A DNA stretch of 24,979 nt from JBDIBB01 sp039812685. GTDB taxonomy: Bacteria; Acidobacteriota; Vicinamibacteria; Vicinamibacterales; JAFNAJ01. The position numbers were made by a program, and so were the translations under genes. The stretch's first letter is position 1, and each line of letters begins with the position of its first letter. Shown here one piece after another: positions 15,890 to 23,266 of the stretch. Below the pieces are notes generated by a model that worked only from the letters and a program-made list of their open reading frames with translations, did not search any database and had not been told where the DNA came from. The DNA lies in assembly GCA_039812685.1 (NCBI GenBank), contig JBDIBB010000058.1, forward strand, positions 1-24,979. The letters are read 5' to 3'.

Positions 15890-16218
15890 GCCGTTGTCCT
15901 CCGAGTGACGAACCCCCGGGCGGCGGCCCGGAGTTCTTCCGAGATCGGCTCGGGAACGGAAACCAGCAGCGAACGGCACGCATCGCGACACACGAGGCGA
16001 AACGTCGACGACCGGACGACCGTGACCCGAGTCGGACCTCGAGCCGAAGAGCCGGACGTCATCCCGCCGAAGCGGCGCCCAGCTCCACATCAGGCCAACT
16101 GCACCGCGTCGCCACACCATCATCGGGCGCTCCGTTTCACGGCCTTGTGAGGTAGGCGGCGGCCAACTCGGTGGCGGCGCGCACCGCTGAGGCGGGGAGC
16201 TATGCAGTCGTACGGTCC

Positions 16219-16247
16219 AGTCTAGGGGCGCGACGCAGGGTCGTCAA
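16219..16247 (-). promoter_or_regulatory. Sigma-70-like promoter TTGACG-17-TAGACT
   Basis: The minus strand reads TTGACG (16247-16242), a 17-bp spacer and TAGACT (16224-16219), the best -35/-10 match in the window. The predicted start is near 16212, about 323 nt before the cold-shock ATG. It could drive that gene with a long leader or a separate small RNA. Confidence 0.55.
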
Positions 16248-16272
16248 GCAGAACGAACCGGATCGACAGGGC

Positions 16273-16308
16273 GAACCGGACCGCCGCCGCCCGGGATCGG
16301 TCTGGTTC
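16273..16308. repeat. 11-bp inverted repeat / hairpin
   Basis: GAACCGGACCG (16273-16283) and CGGTCTGGTTC (16298-16308) pair over 11 positions on the plus strand, one of them G-T, with a 14-nt loop. There is no T-run. It lies between the zinc-ribbon gene stop and the minus-strand promoter at 16219-16247, so it may end the zinc-ribbon transcript or be a protein-binding site. Confidence 0.35.
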
Positions 16309-16438
16309 CGGGTCCGGGGCGGCAGCCGGGACGTTCCAGGTGACGACGGGCTGGGTCGGCAAACGGCCGCATCCGTCCACCTCGACGCCCGACCCGCCCC
16401 GGCGCACGGACGAGGCGGTTTGGACCCGGACGAACGGC

Positions 16439-16663
16439 TCAGGAGGCTGCCGGTGCGGCCGGCCCCTCCTTCTTCGCCGGGGCCGGCTCCTCCTTCTTGG
16501 GCGGTGGCGGCGTCGCCGTCGCGTAGGTCGTCCAGAAGTGACGCCCGCAGCGCGGGCACACCCAGAACTGCTGGGGCGCCCACGGCGCGCCCGGCGCCGG
16601 GTCGCGCATCTCCATCGGCGTGTTGCAGCGTTGACAGGTCAGCGAATAGGCGATGTCAGGCAC
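16439..16663 (-). CDS. Small zinc-ribbon protein with Pro/Lys/Ala-rich tail
   Basis: This 74-residue protein has two CxxC knuckles, TCQRCNT (about 9-15) and VCPRCGR (about 35-41), spaced as in a rubredoxin-like zinc ribbon, and includes FWTTYA. After about residue 48 it becomes a low-complexity tail (PPPPKKEEPAPAKKEGPAA) that should be disordered. I do not recognise a named family; small zinc ribbons of this sort often bind nucleic acid or act as adaptors. It lies 36 bp downstream of the aminotransferase gene on the same strand and may be cotranscribed with it. Composition and the paired CxxC motifs support a real gene despite the short length. Confidence 0.75.
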   Translation of the reverse strand: MPDIAYSLTCQRCNTPMEMRDPAPGAPWAPQQFWVCPRCGRHFWTTYATATPPPPKKEEPAPAKKEGPAAPAAS

Positions 16664-16699
16664 GTTGGCGTCTCACTCCTGGTGGCGCGGGGCGCGATC

Positions 16700-17962
16700 T
16701 CACACGCCGACCGCTTCTGCCGTGGGTGTCGACCGGCCGATGGCGGCACGCACCACGAAGCCCAGGCGCGCGATGCCTTCCTCGATCATCGACTCGCTGG
16801 CGTTGCTGAAGTTCAGCCGCATCGTGTTCGCGCCCGACCCGTCGGGATGGAAGCTGGCGCCGGGCACGAACGCCACGTTCTCCTTCACGGCATCCTGCAG
16901 CAGGGCCTGCGTATTGATGCCGTCCGGCAGCGTGACCCACAGGAACAGCCCGCCCTTCGGATGGGTCCATCGCACGCCCAGCTCGGCGGGGAACTCGCGC
17001 GCGAGCGAGGCGAGCATCACATCGCGATGGCGGCCGTAGACCTGCCGGATGCGCCTGACGTGCAGGTCGAGGAACCCGTCCTTCACCACCTCGTAGGCCA
17101 CCATCTGGTCGAAGGTGCTGGTGTGCAGGTCGGTGCCCTGCTTGCTCATCACGAGCCGGTTCACCACCTCGGGCGGCGCGACGACCCAGCCCAGCCGCAG
17201 CCCGGGCGCCAGCGTCTTGCTGAAGGTGCTGAGGTAGATCACGCTGCCGCGGTATTCGCCGTTGGACTGGTCCCCGTTCAGCTCGGCGTCGAGCACCACG
17301 AGCGGCTTCACGTGATCGCCTTCGTAGCGCAGCTGCCCGTACGGGTCGTCCTCGACCAGCGGAATCCCGTAGCGGTCGGCCAGCCCCACCAGCTCCCGTC
17401 GCCGCTCGAACGAGAGCGTCACGCCGGCGGGGTTCTGGAAGTTCGGCAGGATGTACATGAACTTCGGGCCGCAGCGCAGCGCCGATTCGAGCTGCGCCGT
17501 CACCAGCCCGTCGTCGTCGACCGGCACCGTGACGAACTCCGCGCCGTAGGAGGTGAAGACCTGGATCGCCGCCAGGTACGACGGCGTCTCGGTGAGAACG
17601 CGGTCGCCCCGGTTGATCAGCACCTTGCCGATGAGATCCAGCGCCTGCTGCGACCCGGTCGTCATCACGATGTGGTCGAGCCCCACGCGGATGCCGTACC
17701 GCGCCATGTTCGCCGCAATCAGCTCCCGCAGGGGCGCGTAGCCCTCGGTGGTGCTGTATTGCAGCGCGCTGGGGCCGTGACGGGTCAGGACGCGATCGAC
17801 GGCCGCCCGCACTTCGTCGACGGGAAACACCTCGGGCGAGGGCAGGCCGCCGGCGAACGAGATCACGTCGGGGCGGCTGGTGAGCTTGAGCAGTTCGCGG
17901 ACGGCCGAACTCGTCATCCGCTGCATGCGCTGCGCGTATCGCTGCTGCCAGGGCGTGCTCAT
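16700..17962 (-). CDS. PLP-dependent aminotransferase, class I/II (2-aminoadipate/aromatic transaminase-like)
   Basis: A 420-residue fold-type I aminotransferase. Visible landmarks are ISFAGGLPSPEVFP (about 34-47), YSTTEGYAPLRE, the cofactor-binding segment TTGSQQALDL, ILPNFQNPAGVTLS (the substrate/PLP Asn region), LVEDDPYGQLRY (Asp and Tyr of the PLP pocket), the Schiff-base lysine in LSTFSKTLAPGLRLGW, and MRLNFSNAS near the C terminus carrying the carboxylate-binding Arg. This pattern is that of the LysN / kynurenine-aminotransferase-like group, also found as the catalytic half of MocR regulators, but there is no DNA-binding domain. The amino donor is unknown. The ATG at 17962 has GGAG 7 nt upstream and is preferred over an upstream in-frame start at 17992. 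Confidence 0.92.
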   Translation of the reverse strand: MSTPWQQRYAQRMQRMTSSAVRELLKLTSRPDVISFAGGLPSPEVFPVDEVRAAVDRVLTRHGPSALQYSTTEGYAPLRELIAANMARYGIRVGLDHIVMTTGSQQALDLIGKVLINRGDRVLTETPSYLAAIQVFTSYGAEFVTVPVDDDGLVTAQLESALRCGPKFMYILPNFQNPAGVTLSFERRRELVGLADRYGIPLVEDDPYGQLRYEGDHVKPLVVLDAELNGDQSNGEYRGSVIYLSTFSKTLAPGLRLGWVVAPPEVVNRLVMSKQGTDLHTSTFDQMVAYEVVKDGFLDLHVRRIRQVYGRHRDVMLASLAREFPAELGVRWTHPKGGLFLWVTLPDGINTQALLQDAVKENVAFVPGASFHPDGSGANTMRLNFSNASESMIEEGIARLGFVVRAAIGRSTPTAEAVGV

Positions 17963-18020
17963 GACTGAACTCCAGGGGGGCGGGCGGCGCACGGCGTGCC
18001 GCCGGAGGGCACCCTCATTC

Positions 18021-18026
18021 TACACT
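18021..18026 (+). promoter_or_regulatory. Possible -10 box for the nucleotidyltransferase gene
   Basis: TACACT in the 107-bp divergent gap predicts a start near 18033 and a 37-nt leader containing the ribosome site GGAGGG (18058-18063). No -35 is evident. Confidence 0.3.
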
Positions 18027-18069
18027 CCCGTCGTGCGTTCCGGAGTAGGCTGGGGCCGGAGGGCCACGC

Positions 18070-18672
18070 ATGCTCGTACCGGCGCTCGTGCTCAGCGGCG
18101 GCGCTTCCAGCCGCATGGGATCGCCGAAGGCGCTGCTGCGCCTCGGCGATCGCTGCTTCCTCTCACGCGTCGTCGGCACGCTGCTCGAGGCGGACGTGCC
18201 GGAAGTGATCGTCGTCACCGGCGCGCATCACGACGCCATCGCAGGCGAAGTGGATCGCTGGCCGGCGGAGTGGCCCGTGCGCCTGCTGCGCAACGACGCG
18301 CCGGCAACCGACCAGATCTCGTCGGTTCGCGCGGGGCTGACGCTGATCGACCGGCCCGGCGTTGCGGGCGTGCTGATCGCGCTCGTCGATCACCCGCTGG
18401 TCACCCCCGCAACGGTCGTGCGGCTGCGCGAAGCCTTCGCCAGCGGACACTCACCGGTCGTGCGGCCCCGCCTGGGCGGCCGGCACGGCCATCCGGTGAT
18501 CTTCGGCCGCGAGGCGTTCGATGCGCTTCGTGAGCCGTCGCCCGATGGCGCGAAGACGGTGCTGCGCCGCTTCGCCGACCGCCAGCGCTCCGTGGAGGTC
18601 GACGATGAAGGCGTGCTCATCGACGTCGACACGCCAGAGGACTACGAACGCGTCCGCACACGCTTCACGTGA
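18070..18672 (+). CDS. MobA/MocA-like nucleotidyltransferase (molybdenum-cofactor type)
   Basis: A 200-residue NTP-transferase-fold protein. The N-terminal nucleotide-binding signature is LVLSGGASSRMGSPKALL (about 6-23), the second motif is ALVDHPLVTP (about 98-107; the Asp binds metal), and GGRHGHPVIFGR (about 137-148) is typical of the MocA/MobA group. These enzymes attach CMP or GMP to molybdopterin; the DHP form and the HGHP segment lean towards the MocA (cytidylyl) side, but related proteins act elsewhere. No molybdoenzyme or other cofactor gene is near. It is divergent from the aminotransferase gene and has a strong GGAGGG site 6 nt before the ATG. Confidence 0.88.
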   Translation: MLVPALVLSGGASSRMGSPKALLRLGDRCFLSRVVGTLLEADVPEVIVVTGAHHDAIAGEVDRWPAEWPVRLLRNDAPATDQISSVRAGLTLIDRPGVAGVLIALVDHPLVTPATVVRLREAFASGHSPVVRPRLGGRHGHPVIFGREAFDALREPSPDGAKTVLRRFADRQRSVEVDDEGVLIDVDTPEDYERVRTRFT

Positions 18673-18736
18673 GGTGCGATTCACGCCATCCGTCGCAGGG
18701 CGGACGCGACGCGCCCGTGTCGTCGCGGCCGGCCTG

Positions 18737-20902
18737 TCACTTCCCGAGGAACCGGCGCTCGAAGAAGGCGGCAGCCGCCCCGTTCACGCGCAGCTGGTTG
18801 GCGTGCCGCAGCCAGTGGTGCGTGTCGTCGACGATGATGATCTCCTCGAACGGCACGTGCTGCTGCTCCAGCCGCCGCGCCAGATCAACCGTCTGCGAGA
18901 ACCGCACGTTGCGGTCATCGTCGGCGTGGATCAGCAGCACCGGCGAGCGCCAGGTCGCCACCGAGGACACTGGCGACGAACGCCACGCCACCTCGAGCGC
19001 CATGTCGCGATCCGACGGCTCGAAGCGAGACGAGCCGGTGACCGCGGCCTGCAGCGCCGCGCCGGCGCCGGTGTTGCCCGCCGTGAAGTCGTGGACGCCG
19101 TGGATGTCGACGCCGGCCGCGAAGAGTTCGGAGTCGCGGGAGAGCGCCAGCGCGGTGAGGTAGCCGCCGTACGACCCGCCATAGATGCCGATGCGGGCGG
19201 CGTCGACCTGCGGCAGCGTCCGCAGGTACCGCGCGGCCGCCTTCACGTCGAGGTACTCGGAGGCGCCCTGCGCGCCGGCGTTCGGCGGGCGATGGAACTC
19301 GTAGCCATAGCCGATGCCGAGCCGGTAGTTGATCGACAGCACGACGAAGCCGCGGCTGGCGAGATACTGGTTCATCGCGTAGGCGTTGGCGTAGTAGTCG
19401 GAGTAGTGCCACCCGAGCAGCATCTGGCGCGGCGGGCCGCCGTGCACGTACACGATCGCCGGCTTCCGGGCCGCGCCGCCGCGCTGCTCGAACAGCTGGG
19501 CGTGCACCTCGACGCCGTCCTCGGCCTTGTAGGTGACCGGCGCGGGCGTGACGAGCCGGTCCGCCGGGAAGTCGGCCGGGATGCGGTCGGCGGCGATCGC
19601 GCGCGGCTCGCCGCCAGCGATCGGGCGCACGTGCGGCAGCGGGGGACGCTGCGCCGTGGCGGAGAAGTAGACGAGCCATTGCCCATCGCCGGTCACCACC
19701 GGCGTCCACTCGAGTCCGGTGCCCGGCGTCAGCACGGTGGCGCCAGACCCGTCGATCGGCACGCGCAGCACGTGACGCCGATCGATGTCGTGCGGCGTCT
19801 CGCCGGTGTTGGCCGCCGAGAAGAGCGTCCGCCGATCGGGCGCGAGCACGATGTGCTCGTTCATGAACGCGCCGCGGGTGAGCTGCCGCGGGGCGCCGCC
19901 GCCTTCGGGCAGCGCGTAGAGGTGAGGCCAGCCATCCTCATAGGACACGAAGACGATGTGGCCGTCGGCCCAGTGGAGGTTGGCGCCGCCGTGCGTCGTC
20001 GGGATGGAGCCGCGCAGCGTGTCGGGCGCCTGCCACAGGCGTTTCGCTTCGCCGGAGGCGACCGCTGCGACCCAGATGCCCCATGGCTGGTGTCGGCGCT
20101 CGAGCACCGGCTCTGGCGCCCCGCCCACGCCCGGACGACGCACGAAGGCAATCCGCGAGCCGTCTGGCGACCAGCGTGGGCTGAGGTCGCGCGAGGTGGA
20201 GGGCGCCAGCCACGCGATTGGCGTGCGCTCGTCGGTGTAGACGCCGATGAAGGCGTGCGTGCCGCGGGCCGAGACGAACGCCAGGCGCGAGCCGTCGGGC
20301 GACCACTGGGGGCTGCCGTTGGTGCCCCGCTGGGAGAAGAGCCTGCGCGCCGGCGACGAGCCGTCGGCCGGCACCACCCAGACCTGGCGATCGCGCTCGA
20401 ACGCCACCCGATCGCCGCGCGGCGACACCACGGGGTTCGCGCCCTCGCCGATGGCGACCGGCTCGCCGCCCGCAAACGGCACCGTCCAGATCTGCACCGG
20501 GGACGGGGTGAGCGCCCCGGCCGGATTCACCGGCACCTCGTCGTCCCAGTTGGAGCCATGGTCGCCGCCACGCACGTAGATCACGTGCCGGCCGTCGGAG
20601 GAGATCGACACCGACGTCAGCTCCTGCCCGTCGTCGGCGGCATAGCTGGTGAGGCGACGCGCGCTCCAGGCCGGGGCCTCGGCCACCCAGATGTTGCGCA
20701 GGCCCTGCTCGTTGAAGGTCCAGGCGATGCGGGCGCCGGTGGCGGCCGCCGTCAACTCGGCGGGAAACGGGTACGCCTTGACGTGCCCCAGCGTGAAACC
20801 GGCCTGGACGGCAGGAGGTTGCTCCGCGCGGGGGAGCGCCGTGAGCAGGGCGAGCGCGGCAAGCAGCAGCCAGGGAGCGGGGCAGAGCGGACGTGGACGC
20901 AT
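18737..20902 (-). CDS. Secreted S9-family peptidase (prolyl oligopeptidase / acylaminoacyl-peptidase type)
   Basis: A 721-residue exported serine peptidase. A Sec signal peptide (PWLLLAALALLTALPRA, residues about 10-26) precedes a TolB-like beta-propeller with repeated blade motifs such as PQWSPDGSRLAF and PRWSPDGSRIAF (about 50-430). The alpha/beta-hydrolase domain follows: KPAIVYVHGGPP, the nucleophile elbow GGSYGGY, the acid in LLIHADDDRNV and the His in VDDTHHWLRH near the C terminus. The triad is complete. Enzymes of this kind release peptides in the periplasm, and the propeller restricts access to short substrates. The ATG at 20902 has GGGAGG 6 nt upstream. The gene is convergent with the nucleotidyltransferase gene across 64 bp. 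Confidence 0.94.
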   Translation of the reverse strand: MRPRPLCPAPWLLLAALALLTALPRAEQPPAVQAGFTLGHVKAYPFPAELTAAATGARIAWTFNEQGLRNIWVAEAPAWSARRLTSYAADDGQELTSVSISSDGRHVIYVRGGDHGSNWDDEVPVNPAGALTPSPVQIWTVPFAGGEPVAIGEGANPVVSPRGDRVAFERDRQVWVVPADGSSPARRLFSQRGTNGSPQWSPDGSRLAFVSARGTHAFIGVYTDERTPIAWLAPSTSRDLSPRWSPDGSRIAFVRRPGVGGAPEPVLERRHQPWGIWVAAVASGEAKRLWQAPDTLRGSIPTTHGGANLHWADGHIVFVSYEDGWPHLYALPEGGGAPRQLTRGAFMNEHIVLAPDRRTLFSAANTGETPHDIDRRHVLRVPIDGSGATVLTPGTGLEWTPVVTGDGQWLVYFSATAQRPPLPHVRPIAGGEPRAIAADRIPADFPADRLVTPAPVTYKAEDGVEVHAQLFEQRGGAARKPAIVYVHGGPPRQMLLGWHYSDYYANAYAMNQYLASRGFVVLSINYRLGIGYGYEFHRPPNAGAQGASEYLDVKAAARYLRTLPQVDAARIGIYGGSYGGYLTALALSRDSELFAAGVDIHGVHDFTAGNTGAGAALQAAVTGSSRFEPSDRDMALEVAWRSSPVSSVATWRSPVLLIHADDDRNVRFSQTVDLARRLEQQHVPFEEIIIVDDTHHWLRHANQLRVNGAAAAFFERRFLGK

Positions 20903-21217
20903 GCAGGGCCTCCCGGACGGTCGGAGTGGATCCTGTCAGGGAGGATTCCACAGCGCAAGGGGCCAGGGACGTGATTCCGGCGCAAGCCTGGGAATCCGGT
21001 GCCGGGTCCGTCGATCGGCCGCCACCCGAAGACGCGCAATATCAGTCTTCAGGCGTTCTGCCGGATTGGCCGCGGCCTCCGGCCGGGTTGATCGACGATG
21101 GCGCCGGTGCCGACAATCAGGATCGGCGCGCGCTGTCGTGCGCCCTCAGGACAATCCAGCCGGAGCCCGATTTCCGCAACGGGCGGGGTGGGCGCTCGCG
21201 CTCAGGTGAGGAGGACG
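20903..21217. other. 315-bp divergent gap with promoter-like elements only
   Basis: No gene is supported here. Towards the methyltransferase there is TTGATC-18-GACAAT (21088-21117). Towards the peptidase the minus strand offers TTGCGC-17-CAGGAT around 20931-20959, a poor match. A short direct repeat of the type GATTCCGG/GAATCCGG occurs near 20972-21000. Nothing else was recognised. Confidence 0.4.
21088..21117 (+). promoter_or_regulatory. Possible promoter TTGATC-18-GACAAT for the methyltransferase
   Basis: The -35-like TTGATC (21088-21093) and -10-like GACAAT (21112-21117) are 18 bp apart. The predicted start near 21124 leaves a leader of about 94 nt ending in the strong ribosome site GTGAGGAGGA. 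Confidence 0.35.
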
Positions 21218-21808
21218 ATGAGGAATCCGTACCTCGAGAGGTTCGAGGAAGTCATGCGACGGCCCAGGCCCGCGATTCCCGATCTGAGCCTGCTCACCGC
21301 ACGTCACGAACTGGTGACCGAGTTCGCCTGGGCGGTGCCCAACGAGGCCGCGCTGGCCGCGCTCGTCGCCCTGTCGCCGATCCTCGAGATCGGGGCCGGC
21401 AGCGGCTACTGGGCATGGCTGTTGCGGGAGCGTGGCGCCGTGGTCCATGCCTGCGACGTGACGGTGGGCGCCGGCAACAACTGGGGCCACCGGAAGACGT
21501 GGACCCGCGTGGACGAAGGCGACGAGACCACGGTGGACGAGCACCCCGAGTGCACGCTGTTCCTCTGCTGGCCTCCCGGCGGCGTGCTGGCGGCGGCCGC
21601 CGTGCGGCGCTATCGGGGCGCCCGCGTCGCCTATGTTGGAGAGGGCCGCGGAGGGAGCACCGCGACGCCCGGGTTCTTCGACGAACTGGAGCGGCACTGG
21701 GTGGAAGTGCAGCAGGTGGACATCCCGAGGTGGGAGGGCATGCGGGACGCGCTGCACGTCTACCGGCGCCGGGTGTCCGACGTGACGGAGGGCGCCCTGA
21801 CGGCCTGA
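21218..21808 (+). CDS. SAM-dependent methyltransferase-like protein
   Basis: A 196-residue protein with a class I methyltransferase motif I, ILEIGAGSGYWAWLLRERGA (about 55-74), followed by VVHACD with the acidic residue that binds the SAM ribose. The N terminus (MRNPYLERFEEVMRRPRP) is soluble and there is no signal peptide. Later segments (CTLFLCWPPGG, ARVAYVGEGRGG, FFDELERHWVEVQQVDIPRW) fit the remaining strands of the fold. The ATG at 21218 is chosen for the near-perfect ribosome site GAGGAGGACG just before it; the longer in-frame reading from 21098 covers only leader sequence. Substrate unknown. It is convergent with the sugar dehydrogenase gene. Confidence 0.85.
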   Translation: MRNPYLERFEEVMRRPRPAIPDLSLLTARHELVTEFAWAVPNEAALAALVALSPILEIGAGSGYWAWLLRERGAVVHACDVTVGAGNNWGHRKTWTRVDEGDETTVDEHPECTLFLCWPPGGVLAAAAVRRYRGARVAYVGEGRGGSTATPGFFDELERHWVEVQQVDIPRWEGMRDALHVYRRRVSDVTEGALTA

Positions 21809-21811
21809 GGC

Positions 21812-21862
21812 GACGCCGGAGGGGGACCCGGCGACCCGCGGCCTCGAGGTGTCGCCGGCGTC
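21812..21862. terminator. Inverted repeat between convergent genes
   Basis: GACGCCGG (21812-21819) and CCGGCGTC (21855-21862) could pair across a 35-nt GC-rich loop in the 74-bp gap between the converging methyltransferase and sugar dehydrogenase genes. Without T-runs it is only a candidate bidirectional terminator. Confidence 0.25.
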
Positions 21863-21882
21863 CCCGCACCAGATCCGCGGCG

Positions 21883-23124
21883 TCAGGGCCGGCTGCCTCG
21901 CGGGGCGGGCGTCACGCGGAAGAGCCCGCCGGGGTTTGCGTCCTCGATCATCCACACGGCGCCGTCGGGTGCGACCGCGACGTCGCGGATGCGATGGCCG
22001 ACGGTCCAGCGTTCCGCTGGCGCCGCGCCGCCCTTGCCGTCGAAGGTGACGCGGTTCAGGCTTCGGGACTCGAGGCCCCCGATCAGGGCCGAGCCGTTCC
22101 ACTGCGGGAACATGGCGCCCTTGTAGAACGTGAGGTTGCCAGGCGCGATGACCGGCGTCCAGTAGATGACCGGCTTCGCCAGGTCGGAGCGCGTGTCTGG
22201 GCTGGGGATCGGTACACCGTTGTAGTTGGTGGCGTAGGCGACCAGCGGCCAGCCGTAGTTCCTGCCCGGCTCGATCAGGTTCAGCTCGTCGCCGCCGCGC
22301 GGCCCGTGTTCGAGCTCCCACAGCCGGCCGTCGGGTGCGAACGCCAGGCCGTAGGGCGTGCGGTGACCCGAACTCCAGGTCTCGGCAGGCGCCAGGTTGG
22401 GCCCGGTGAAGGTGTAGGTGCTCACCACGGGGGCGGTCTTGGCCGCCTCGGTGTCGCGTGGGGGATCGATCCGCGAGACGGTTTGTCCGCCAACCTTGCC
22501 GGCCATCGGGTTGCCGGGCGCCGGCTTGCCGTCGAGCGTCAGCCGCAGGACCTTCCCGAGCGCCTGGTCGGGATCCTGCGCGGGCGTCATGCGCATCCGT
22601 TCGCCCACGGCCAGGAAGAGGTACTTGCCGTCGGGCGAGAAGGCGATCTGCGCCCCGAACTGCCCGCCGCGGCCCTTGGGCAGCTCCCGCCACAGGACCT
22701 CCAGCCCGTCGAGGCTGGGAGCGCTGCCGCCAAGCGTCAGCGTCGCGCGGGCCAGCGCGAGGCTCGACAGCCCGTCGCCGTCAGGCTCCGCGTAGGTCAG
22801 GTAGACGCGCTGATCGGCCGCGTAGTGCGGCGACAGGAAGATGCCGAGCAGGCCGCCCTGTCCCTGGTGGAGCACCGCCGGAACGTTGGCGATGCGCGTC
22901 TTCTCTCCCTGCTGCGTCACGAGCCAGAGGGCGCCCGGCTTCTCGGTGACGAGCATGCGGCCGTCGGGCAGGAAGGCAATGCGCCACGGCAGGTTGAAGG
23001 AGGCCACCCGCGTCACCGTGAACGGCTGGTCGGGGTCGGGCTCGAGCGTGCCGGCGTTGATCTGCGCTCCCGCCGTGGCCGCGGTGACGGCCAGCAGCCA
23101 CGCGGCGCCTGCGATCGTCTTCAT
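21883..23124 (-). CDS. Periplasmic PQQ-dependent aldose sugar dehydrogenase (sorbosone dehydrogenase family)
   Basis: A 413-residue exported six-bladed beta-propeller of the glucose/sorbosone dehydrogenase family, which oxidises sugar hemiacetals with pyrroloquinoline quinone in the periplasm. The signal peptide is MKTIAGAAWLLAVTAATAGA, probably cleaved near AGA-Q. Family landmarks: LPWRIAFLPDGRMLVTEKPG (about 45-64), GQGGLLGIFLSPHY, ELEHGPRGGDELNLIEPG and NYGWPLV, and the closing IRDVAVAPDGAVWMIED. One residue usually Asp in GQGGLLD is Gly here. The start at 23124 has GGAGGA 9 nt upstream and gives the signal peptide; longer readings do not. No PQQ biosynthesis gene is nearby, so the cofactor would come from elsewhere in the genome or from outside. 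Confidence 0.92.
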   Translation of the reverse strand: MKTIAGAAWLLAVTAATAGAQINAGTLEPDPDQPFTVTRVASFNLPWRIAFLPDGRMLVTEKPGALWLVTQQGEKTRIANVPAVLHQGQGGLLGIFLSPHYAADQRVYLTYAEPDGDGLSSLALARATLTLGGSAPSLDGLEVLWRELPKGRGGQFGAQIAFSPDGKYLFLAVGERMRMTPAQDPDQALGKVLRLTLDGKPAPGNPMAGKVGGQTVSRIDPPRDTEAAKTAPVVSTYTFTGPNLAPAETWSSGHRTPYGLAFAPDGRLWELEHGPRGGDELNLIEPGRNYGWPLVAYATNYNGVPIPSPDTRSDLAKPVIYWTPVIAPGNLTFYKGAMFPQWNGSALIGGLESRSLNRVTFDGKGGAAPAERWTVGHRIRDVAVAPDGAVWMIEDANPGGLFRVTPAPRGSRP

Positions 23125-23155
23125 CGCGTTCGTTCCTCCAGAGTACCGGGCAGGC

Positions 23156-23173
23156 CCTGGATCATAGTCCAGG
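23156..23173 (-). promoter_or_regulatory. -10 box TATGAT inside a palindrome, upstream of the sugar dehydrogenase
   Basis: CCTGGA (23156-23161) and TCCAGG (23168-23173) form an inverted repeat with a 6-bp centre. On the minus strand the centre and edge read TATGAT (23166-23161), a good -10 box that starts a message near 23154 with a leader of about 30 nt. The overlap suggests a possible repressor site. No -35 recognised. Confidence 0.35.
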
Positions 23174-23266
23174 CCGCCATCCTGGGCGAGCATCTCCGGA
23201 TCGTGCGTCGGGCGCCTGCCCGCGGCCCGCAGCCGCACCGGCGCCTTCCCCCGTGGCACAGCCTCA

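Larger units (their letters stand above)
15890..16438. other. 549-bp gap: probable cold-shock mRNA leader and an inverted repeat
   Basis: No convincing gene lies here; the open frames on both strands have arginine-rich shadow composition. On the minus strand there is a near-consensus sigma-70-type promoter (16219-16247), after which about 320 nt run to the cold-shock ATG. Within that stretch is a short hairpin with a stable CUUCGG tetraloop, CCGC-TTCG-GCGG (16075-16064), and further GC-rich stems are likely. An 11-bp inverted repeat lies at 16273-16308, upstream of the promoter. Confidence 0.5.

Noticed and set aside
18521..20974. An 817-codon open frame on the plus strand
   Set aside because: Antisense of the S9 peptidase; low-complexity Arg/His/Val composition without motifs. 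A by-product of high GC content.
21098..21217. ATG at 21098 as the start of the small methyltransferase
   Set aside because: The added 40 residues are Arg/Ser-rich leader sequence, and a near-perfect ribosome site directly precedes the ATG at 21218.
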